Source: Platanthera guangdongensis
Lineage: Eukaryota; Streptophyta; Magnoliopsida; Asparagales; Orchidaceae
Assembly: GCA_039583875.1 (NCBI GenBank)
Contig: CM077165.1
Location: forward strand, 71,350,757 to 71,414,756
Reading direction: 5' to 3'
DNA length: 64,000 nucleotides
Part shown: positions 55,799 to 64,000 of the stretch, one piece after another
How positions within the stretch are numbered: the stretch's first letter is position 1
Layout: each line of letters begins with the position of its first letter
Program-made: the position numbers and the translations under genes
The notes under the pieces: generated by a model
Seen by the model: only the letters and a program-made list of their open reading frames with translations
Told to the model about the DNA's origin: nothing
The model's database searches: none

Positions 55799-57131
55799 TA
55801 GTGGCCTACTATTCGCTTAAGAAAAGAGAGCAGCCGAACTAGCACTCCAACTAGGCAAGTATACCTATCGAAATGCAGCAAGGGGACACAAGTGTCGAAT
55901 TTAAATCCGAGAATTGTCGATTAAGCTTACTCACACGAAGACTATTATTTTATCGACGGAAAACTTGGGGTTAAAAGAAATCTAAATGCACTAAATGAAA
56001 TATTGCATAAGAAAGAGGGCTATTTGCATAAGGTAAAGAGAGCATAAAAGAAACGATTACACTATGGTTAGAACGATGAGATGGAAATGCACTCGATTAA
56101 GAATCACCTCGGCAAGAGTCGATTAAAAACACGATAAATAAACCTAAGCTTAATAGGGTAAAGTTCCTTGACCGTGGAGGTTCCATAAACATGAACACGC
56201 TTCTCTCGAAGACGTGCCCATGTAAGTTTAGGAAGGTTCGACCGACTCTCGCCTAAATCGGAGGCCTAAAACTCGCCTTACGCGGTGAACCCCACTATTG
56301 GATTTTACTCCAATCCGGGAGATTTGGACGTCTGCCTCTCTCGAGGGGTGCGTACAACTCCCTTTACTCTTGAGTGCTCATTTCAAACTATTGACCTCTC
56401 GGCTAGCCAAGAATGAAAGCAAAGGTGGAGAATGTATATTGATGATATATCTCCAACCTGTGATGAATCAAGAGAAATTCAAGGCCTAAACACTAAAAAG
56501 AAAAGGTTAACCCAAAGCATCATAACTTAATCACTCGAACCTCGGATCATCAAGATTGAGTACAAGGAGGATTAGTTAATCATGGTGAAGTGGAGGAGGG
56601 GGGATGAGTAGTGAAGCATAAAGAACACAAAGTAGAAAGGGAAGAGTAAACAACACTTCTTTATTAATATTAAAGAGAGCTACACTTAAAAATTAAAGAG
56701 TACAATTGCATGAAAATGAAATCCTATCCTGGCCCTACAATTAGCAACTAAAGCATTTGCAAGAAAAGCTAATACAAAAGCTTAAACTACACTAGAATTG
56801 AACTAAACTAAAAAGAGAAAGAGAGAGAGTGAGAGAGAGAGAGAGAGAATAAACATGAAAAACTTCAGAAAATAAAAGGGCAGCACTTCCTTACACACTC
56901 CAGAAAACTATATGGACTCAAGGGGGTCTGAATTTATAGAAATTCTAGAGGAGGTGACATGGCCGGCGACAAGGCCGTGTTGGTGGTCGTGTCCCGTGCT
57001 GGTTGACTTCGGGCTCTGGTTCTTGCGGGAAATGATCATTGCAACGCTGACTGGTGGGCACGCCCATGCTGACACGGCCACCGATACGGCCGTGTTGGTG
57101 GCCGTGTTCCCTGCGGTTGATGGGCTTCGAC

Positions 57132-57162
<31 letters not shown>

Positions 57163-57596
57163 ATTAGTGGCAGGCTGCATGCGCTGAGGAGGTGGCAACA
57201 CGCCTGGCGACATGGCCGTGTGGGTGGCTGTGTCCTGCTCTGGAGATTCATGGACTCCTGGTGACACAGTCCATGTTGACACGGCCAGCTGACAAGGCTA
57301 GAGACACGGCCAGTGACATGGCCGTGGTGTAGGTCGTATCCTGGTCGGGATGAACTCTGGACTTTCCTCTAGTGGTTGATTCTTTGGGAACAGGTGACAC
57401 GCCCCATGACTCGGCCGTATTGGTGGTCGTGTCAGGTCATTTTGGGTGAAATTTTAGAAAACCTGCAAAAGAGCACAAAAACATTAGTGACATAAATAAA
57501 TACAAGAAAAAGGGACATATAAGCTAATAAGACAAGATTTGCACAATAAAAGACCTAAACAAAACTCTAATAGCTTAAATACAAAACACACTATCA
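55799..57596 (-). repeat. 5' LTR of the minus-strand Athila element (1798 bp)
   Basis: This is the partner of 46341-48097. It differs by scattered substitutions and by an expanded G run (28 G at 57132-57159, where the other LTR has a run of six). It is followed by the duplicated target tccag. Confidence 0.88.
57132..57159 (+). repeat. Run of 28 G in the Athila LTR
   Basis: The other LTR has GGGGGGTGCATT in the same position, so the run expanded in this copy, or the assembly length is uncertain. A (GA)n stretch also lies at 56819-56848. Confidence 0.85.
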
Positions 57597-57601
57597 TCCA
57601 G

Positions 57602-58620
57602 CAAAGCTTAATAAGGACCGCATGGATGCGCAGTATGGTAAATTTTTATCTATGTTGAAACAATTACATGCCAATTTACCTTTTTTTGAAATTATTCAAA
57701 TGCCTAAGTATGCTAAATTTCTTAAGGATTTAATTTCAAATAAAAGGAAAATAGAGGAATTATCTTTAGTAACACTTAGTGAAGAATATTCCGCTATTTT
57801 GCAAAATAAATTACCATAAAAACTTAAGGATCCCGTTTCAATTTTAATTCAAAGTTTAATCGGAGATTTACAAGTAAATAAAGCTTTAGCGGATTTAGGA
57901 GCCAGTATAAATTTAATGCCTTACAAACTATATTTGAAATTAGGTCTAGGAGAACTTAGCACAACTAGAATGAGTATTCAACTAGCAGATCGATCGGTTA
58001 AGTAGCCTAGAGGAATAGTAGAGGATGTACTGGTTAAGGTAGATAAGTTTATATTTCCTGCCGATTTTGTCATTCTAGATATGGACAAAAATATCAAAGT
58101 ACCACTCATACTAGGTCGTCCATTCTTAGTTACATCTAGAGCTCTTATTGATGTTTTTGATGGTAAGTTAGTTTTACGAGTAGGGGAAGATGAATTCACT
58201 TTTTAGATAGGCAATATTATGAAACAATCCTTAGATAATGATGATTATTGCTATTTTTCTCAAGGTGTTGATAATTTTATGACTTCTATGCATTCCAATT
58301 TTTATTATAGAGATCCTTTAGAAATTTGCATCACTAATTGTTATCTAGAAGATGAAAAAAATGAAGACATTGTTGAACATTTATTTTTTCTAGATAATTG
58401 TGTTACGATGAATAGAACGACTGAATATAGTTTGATTACACAAGGAGATCGTGAAGCTCTTAAGAATAATACTAAGAATCCACCGATATTAGAACTTAAA
58501 ACATTACCGGATCATCTTGAGTGTGCATTCTTAGGAACTAATTATTCTTACCCAGTTATTATCACCTCTAAACTTTCAAATACTGAAAAAGTTAAATTAA
58601 TAATTAAAGGGACCTAACTA
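57602..58620 (+). pseudogene. Athila gag end and protease, + strand element
   Basis: It resumes the interrupted + strand Athila. FLSMLKQLHANLPFFEI at 57640 is the linker before protease. The active site ALADLGASINLMP is near 57890, and VLVKVDKFIFPADFVILDM through VPLILGRPFLVTSRALIDV is at 58030-58155. Stops lie at 57817, 58003 and 58204. The tail at 58219-58620 leads toward the reverse transcriptase, which is in another frame (indel at 58620-58710). Confidence 0.85.
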
Positions 58621-58699
58621 AAGTCACTAATTTTAAGAATGTAAAGGTGCAATAACATGTCAAATATCTTATATAAAAGGTATTAATCCTAGTTTTTGC

Positions 58700-61430
58700 A
58701 CTCACAAGATCCTTTTGGAAGAAAACTATAAACCTTTTATTCAACCGCAATGTACGCTAAACCCCAATATGAAAGAGGTAGTTAAGGCTGAGATTGTTAA
58801 GTTATTAGATGCTAGTATGATATATCCCATTTCAGATAGTTCATGGGTTAGTCCTGTTCAAGTCGTTCCTAATAAGGGTGGTCTAACAGTGGTAGCTAAT
58901 GATAAGAATGAGTTAATTCCAACGCGAACGGTAACAGGTTGGCGTGTCTGTATTGACTATAGGAAGTTAAATGATGCCATTAGGAAAGACCATTTCCCTC
59001 TTCCTTTCATTGACCAAATATTAGAACGTTTGTCAGCACATTCTTATTATTGTTTTCTAGATGGACTTTCTGGATATTTCCAAATTCTTATAGCACTAGA
59101 AGACTCGGAGAAAATAACATTCACCTGCCCATTTGGTACCTTTGCCTATAGACGTATGCCTTTCGGGTTATGTAATGCACCTGCCACTTTTCAAAGGTGC
59201 ATGTTAGCCATCTTTAACGAATATGTTGAAGATATCATGAAAGTGTTTATGGATGACTTTTCTATTTTTGGTGACTCATTTGATTTATGTTTGAATAATT
59301 TAGAGAAAGTTCTCAGGAGATGTAAGGAAACGAACCTAGTGCTTAGTTGGGAGAAGTGTCATTTCATGGTTCAAGAAGGGTTAGTACTTGGCGATAAAAT
59401 CTCAAGCCAAGGAATTCAAATAGAAAGAACGAAAATTGAAACCATAAAAAATTTACCACTACCAACCTCCATTAAGGCAGTGAGAGGTTTCTTAGGACAT
59501 GATGGATTTTACCGCCGGTTTATTAAGGACTTCTCTAAAATCGCTAAACCACTTACTAGGCTTTTAGAAAAAGACACACCTTTCATTTTTGAATAAGAGT
59601 GTCTACATGCCTTTGAGTTCTTAAAAGAGAGATTAATTAATTCTCCTATTATGATCGTGCCCGATTTTAGTCAACCATTCGAGATCATGTGTGACGCTAG
59701 CAGTTTTGCAGTATGAGTTGTTTTAGGACAATGCTGAAACAAACACTTTCACCCTATTTACTATGCTAGCAAAACACTTAATAATGAGCATGAGAATTAT
59801 ACAACTACAAAAAAAGAACTTCTAGCAGTGGTATTTGCCTTTGATAAATTTAGGTCCTATTTAACATTATCTAAGGTGGTAGTATACAAAGATCACTCTG
59901 CCCTTAGATATTTGATAGCCAAAGTGGAAGCAAAGCCTCGTTTAATCTGTTGGGTTCTTTTATTACAAGAATTTGATATGGAAATTAGCGATAAACGAGG
60001 AGCGGAAAATTTAGCGGCAGACCATCTTTTATGTTTAGAAAATCCACTACGAGCAATGTTAGATGAATCTGAGAATTTTGATACATTCCCTAAGGAATCG
60101 TTATTTACCTTATCTACAAATATAAATCCTGATTATGCATGGTTTGTCGATTATGCAAACTATCTTGTGGCTAAGGTCCTTGTAGAAGAATTTTCATATC
60201 AGCAGAAAAACAAATTTTTCTCTAACTTAAAATATTACTTTTAGGAGGACCCCTTTCTTTTTCGGATATGTGCAGATTCTGTTATACGAAGGTGTGTATC
60301 AGTGGAGGAGGGTTGGAAAATTCTGGAGCAGTGTCATTCAGGCCCTGCTGGTGGTCACTATGGAGCAAATCGCTCTGCAAAAAAGTTTCTTGAATGTAGT
60401 TTTTATTGGCCCCTTCTATTCAGGGATGCCCAAAGGTATGTGCTTCCATGTGATTCATGTCAGAAATCAGGTAATATTTCTAAATTGCATGAAATGTCGC
60501 AAAACTTTATTCTTGAATGTGAAGTATTCGATGTGTGGGGAATTGATTTTATGGGACCATTTCCAGTTTCTTATGGGAATAAATATATTTTAGTAGCGGT
60601 AGATTATGTATCAAAGTGGGTTGAAGCTCAAGCTTTGCCTACTAATGATAGTAGAGTAGTAATCCGATTTTTGAAAACCTTATTTGCATGATTTGGCACA
60701 CCACGTGAACTTATTAGCGATAGGGGTTCATATTTTTATAATCTACAGCTAGACAAAGTATTGCAAAAATATGTAGTTACACATAGGATAGCCACTCCTT
60801 ATCATCCACAAACTAGTGGTCAAGTTGAAGTTTCCAATAGAGAACTTAAGAGGATCATAGAGAAGTCTATAGAAGGGAATAAGAAGCAATGGTCTAGAAA
60901 ACTTAACGATTCTTTGTGGGCATATAGGACCGCCTTCAAAACACCTATAGGGACCACCCCCTTTAGATTAGTCTATGGTAAATTTTGTCACCTGCCTATA
61001 GAATTAGAACACAAGTCATACTGGGCAATACGCTCTTTGAATTTTGATACTAATTCTATAAGGGAGAAACGTAAACTTCAACTTAATGAGTTAGATGAGT
61101 GGAGAATCATGGCCTATGAAAACTCCAGGATATATAAGGAGAAGACTAAATTATTTCATGATCGTCACTTGCGCAAACCTAAGACATTCCAGAAAGGTGA
61201 CCAAGTCCTCCTTTTCAATTCCCGTCTTCGTTTATTCCCAGGGAAGTTAAGGTCTAAGTGGTCCGGACTCTTCCAAGTCATAGAAGTCTTCCCCTAGGGC
61301 ACCGTCGAACTTACCCACCATGATAAGGGAGATTTTAAAGTTAATGGACACCGACTAAAGCCTTATTATGGTGAGCTTCCCAAATACTTCGCTCGTCAAG
61401 AATCTTGCCTCCGGCTAGACTAGGATTAAG
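58700..61430 (+). pseudogene. pol: Athila pol, + strand: reverse transcriptase, RNase H, integrase
   Basis: One frame. The reverse transcriptase has VTGWRVCIDYRKLNDAIRKD near 58935, RRMPFGLCNAPATFQ near 59150 and FMDDFSIFGD near 59250. RNase H has FEIMCDASSFAV near 59680 (catalytic Asp kept) and AADHLLCL near 60020. Integrase has GGHYGANRS near 60350 with zinc Cys in CDSCQKSG near 60450, [12 protein letters not shown] near 60530, ISDRGSYF near 60710 and the Glu in SGQVEVSNR near 60815. Its C-terminal domain ([19 protein letters not shown]) reaches about 61300. Stops at 59594, 59714, 59732, 60242, 60689 and 61295 inactivate it, but catalytic residues are better kept than in the nested copy. 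Confidence 0.9.
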
Positions 61431-62377
61431 AGTTATGTAGAATTTTTCTTATTTATAAAATTTTTGACAAAATTCTAGTTAAGTTTTAGTATAGAAATAA
61501 ATCAAAAAGAAATCACTTAGGAGGAAATTTCTAATTCAAAGGAGGACATGGGTAGGCACACGGCCCTGTGCTCGCCTGTGTGCGTAGCACATGTTTTCTC
61601 ACCCAGCCATGTTTCATTTAAAACCTGGAATAGGAAAGATTCATCCCGAGCACCACACGAGCTCACACATGCCGGTGTGTGTGGACATGTCTTCATCCTT
61701 CATTTTTCCCATAAGCGCCCCGAGCACACGGGTGAACACACACCCATGTTAATGCACGTGTGCCTCTGCACGGGTCGTCACTAGGCTATGTTGGAACCCG
61801 TGTAGTTGTTTGATGATGTATGTCCCGAGAAAGACACAGCTTACGACCCAGCCATTTTGTGAAGTCGTGTGTGTTTTTGCGCTCGACGAAGCAGTGCCTG
61901 AGCAGGACACGGGTCGACGCACCTGCCCGTGTTGTTGACCGTGTCCGCCTGGCGCGCTGTTTTCCCGTCAGTTTGACCGCATGACTTCCCACAACCTGTG
62001 TTTCACGCGGTTGAGATTACTCAACGCGGGTACGCACAGGGCCGTGTGTGCACCGGTGTTCACCTTCTTTATATAGGGCCGTGTCACCTTCTTCCTCCCC
62101 ACTTCCTGGTTTCAGCAATTCCTCCCAGCACCCATTCCCTCCACGGCCAGAGCTCGAGTTTGAAGCTTTTGCCTTCAAACTTTGCGGATACGCCTCCTCT
62201 ACTTGACATCTATCCTCCTAGGTAACAATTTCTAGTATATATCTCTACTCAACTTCTTTTTTCTCTCCACCCCTTTCTCCAATTTCTTGCTCTGCCCCTT
62301 TCATTTTAACTCTCCTTATTCTTCTTCATCATTTTTTAAAAAAAAAACAAAAAATTCTTTATATTTGACCACATATC
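61431..62377 (+). other. Spacer between Athila pol and the downstream ORF
   Basis: No long ORF. A cluster of ACACGGCCCTGTG, CACCCATGTT, ACACGGGTC and GGGCCGTGTG motifs occurs at 61548-62090 and resembles the LTR clusters. The remainder is AT-rich (62250-62360) and leads to the next ORF, perhaps holding its splice or start signals. Confidence 0.6.
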
Positions 62378-63636
62378 ATGTCTTCGGGACGAGCTCAAGG
62401 TGGTCGACGTCGTCGCCCGGAGCCCAGGCCTTGTCTACGGAGAGGTGCGACGCCACTGTGCCACTGCAGTTCACCGATCCCGCACACATCAACCGCTTCA
62501 ACTGCCTACAGTCAAAGAAATATCAAGATACCTGATCTATTGACTGGAGTGTATTAGAGGAGATAAATTTAGCGAAAGATGTCAGAGATTTAATATCTGT
62601 AGTGGGATGAGAGCAGTTTTTTGCTATTGAGGAGTTAGGTTTTAAGGAACTCACACTAGAGTTCATGTCGTCCTTCTACTTAAATCTTAGACCTAATCTC
62701 ACCTAGCACGCGCACGCGCACGAGGGAGTCATTTCTTTTCGAGTAGGGGGCACTTTTTATACACTCACCCTTCTCCAATTCACCCAATACTTAGGGGTGT
62801 ATAAGGACTCGTCCCTCTTTAGTGCCGCCTACCCCGAGCTTTATTTTGGCCTCCCCACTCGCGACCTTGCCGGAAACATCTCATCTCGGCTTTCTTTTGA
62901 CTTTAGTCCCTATGAGGCCAAGAGATCCAAGGCCTCCAAGTTGCATTCTCCCACCCTCCACTACCTCCATCATTTACTGAGCCATACCTTGAGCGGCCGG
63001 AGCGAAAGCTCCGGTGTTGTTAGTAGATAGGACATGCTATACCTCTATAGCATGTCGTCTGGTTATCCCCTCCACCTGGGTTACATGCTTGCCCTGTTCA
63101 TTCTTCACTAGGCCGACAACTCCTATATAGGGTCTATTTGTGTAGCACCCTACATCACCCGCCTGGTGAAGAGCATGAACATATTCTCATCCCTTCCCCC
63201 AATGACAGTGGTCGCGAAGACCGTGCCCATCACGATGGCCAGTCTTCGATCCCTCCGCCTCGTTACCACCCGTCAGGGCCGGGGTGGCATTATATATTCT
63301 CTTGCGAGGCGTGGACCGCACGCATAGGACGATGATGACGACGAGGTGGATCCTGACCTCGATGTGCCTCTGGTGCCTCCGGCCCATTCTACCTATGCTC
63401 AGGGAGAGTCTTCTACTGCTCCTCCTCGAGCACGTTCGCAGTATTCACAGGAGTTCCAGCACATCTTCGAGACCAAGCTCTTGCCACGATTACAACATAT
63501 CGAGGATGCGCAGACGCGGACAGAGGACCTCCTCATTCAGATCAGGGACCACCTAGGGATCGCTCCTAGAGCACCGGCAGCTCCTGTCCAGGCTCACTTC
63601 CCCGACGATCAGACCGACCCGCTAGCCAACTATTGA
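62378..63636 (+). pseudogene. Downstream ORF of the Athila element (env-like position)
   Basis: ATG at 62378 starts in one frame. The main conserved frame (FTDPAHINRFNCLQ at about 62470 on) is shifted by one, and contains stops at about 62533, 62608, 62704, 63028, 63109 and 63325. Recognisable text includes GGTLYTLTLLQFTQYLGVY near 62750, LPTRDLAGNISS near 62840, and a helical C terminus FETKLLPRLQHIEDAQTRTE near 63460 ending at TGA 63634. Athila elements have an extra ORF here that is usually called env-like. I see no clear signal peptide or membrane anchor, and the globular start plus a coiled-coil-like end fit plant gypsy extra ORFs better than an envelope. Confidence 0.6.
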
Positions 63637-64000
63637 CATGTATCAGTGTATTTTAGCAGTCTTTATTTGTATCAGTATATTTTCAGAAATTATATATATG
63701 ATATCAGTTTTGCTCCTTTATCATTCATGTGCTCTTCTATTTTCATGATACGCAGTTCTTTATTTATTGGTGAAATTACACTAGCAACTCTTTACATTGC
63801 AATGAGGACATTATAAACTTCAAGTTTGGGGGTGGATGTTCTTTAATTCACTAATTTCTGTGATAGACATGATTACAATTAGTTATACTTTTGATATCAT
63901 AGTACTCAAGGTTGTTATACCCCCCCCCCCCCCCCCCCCAAAGTTTTTTTGTGTACCCCTTTAAGCTCTCATGTATTCAATCATTTGGGATTATAGCTAT
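63637..64000 (+). other. Athila 3' spacer, polypurine-type tract and C run
   Basis: TTCAAGTTTGGGGGTGGATG at about 63818-63837 is a polypurine-type tract like those seen before Athila LTRs. Sequence after it does not match the 5' LTR start, so the real LTR border is not settled. A run of 20 C is at 63920-63939. Confidence 0.5.

Larger units (their letters stand above)
46341..57596 (-). mobile_element. Athila-type element, minus strand, nested in the first
   Basis: Two LTRs (46341-48097 and 55799-57596) and the target duplication tccag at 46336-46340 and 57597-57601. The Asp-tRNA-type primer site is at 55775-55792 on the minus strand. It has gag, protease, reverse transcriptase, RNase H and integrase with stops, and a 2-kb AT-rich spacer before the 3' LTR. 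No extra ORF is recognisable, unlike in the + strand element. Confidence 0.9.
43078..64000 (+). mobile_element. Athila-type Ty3/gypsy element, + strand, continues past the window
   Basis: It has an LTR with an Asp-tRNA-type primer site, then gag, protease, reverse transcriptase, RNase H and integrase in Athila style, a long spacer, and a further ORF where Athila elements carry their extra, env-like gene. It is interrupted at 46340/46341 by a minus-strand relative that left the duplication tccag. The 3' LTR is not clearly reached by 64000. All frames carry stops, so it is old. Confidence 0.85.

Noticed and set aside
1..64000. Host genes, tRNA or rRNA genes
   Set aside because: Every sizeable ORF with recognisable domains belongs to a retroelement, and no tRNA cloverleaf or rRNA sequence was noticed. 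The tRNA-like matches are short primer-binding sites only.

Overview
The window is plant nuclear DNA, most likely angiosperm heterochromatin. It is filled by nested LTR retrotransposons, and I see no host gene, tRNA, rRNA or bacterial-type feature. The evidence is a set of plant-type gag/pol domains (Ty1/copia and Ty3/gypsy, including a Tekay-type chromodomain, a Tat-type second RNase H and an Athila-type Asp-tRNA primer site), LTR pairs with matching 5-bp target duplications, and decay dominated by stop codons. The species cannot be named from the sequence.

Layout. (1) 1-34711: a SIRE-like copia element on the + strand, whose 5' LTR is cut by the window edge (1-335), with gag, pol, a large third ORF and a 3' LTR that starts at 20699. 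A Tekay-type chromovirus on the minus strand (7429-18724, duplication atatc) splits its third ORF. A Tat-type gypsy element (22260-34636, duplication tgttg) splits its 3' LTR. (2) 34712-36039: the 3' tail and 3' LTR of a second copia element (Copia-B). (3) 36040-37842: gag and 5' LTR of a second Tat element, minus strand. (4) 37843-41247: gag and a 2.5-kb LTR of a third copia (Copia-C), minus strand. (5) 41248-42407: decayed reverse transcriptase of a fourth copia (Copia-D), minus strand. (6) 42408-43077: a head-to-head pair of copia LTR ends followed by a gag stub. (7) 43078-64000: a + strand Athila-type element that runs past the window edge, itself split by a minus-strand Athila-type element (46341-57596, duplication tccag). 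The left half is a nest about six insertions deep.

All gag-pol frames carry stops or frameshifts, so each element here would need proteins supplied from elsewhere. The youngest by eye is the Tat element: its two LTRs are both 823 bp with about 14 differences. That element also carries, between pol and its 3' LTR, two genes on the opposite strand. Each has its own TATAAATA box and short introns that keep the reading frame.

The pattern least explained by standard annotation is that nearly every family here carries its own array of short inverted repeats (palindromes or hairpins), mostly in LTRs or untranslated leaders, each with a different sequence. The most telling case is a set of three hairpins in the Tekay leader, with a nearly constant 12-nt loop and stems that change in a compensating way.
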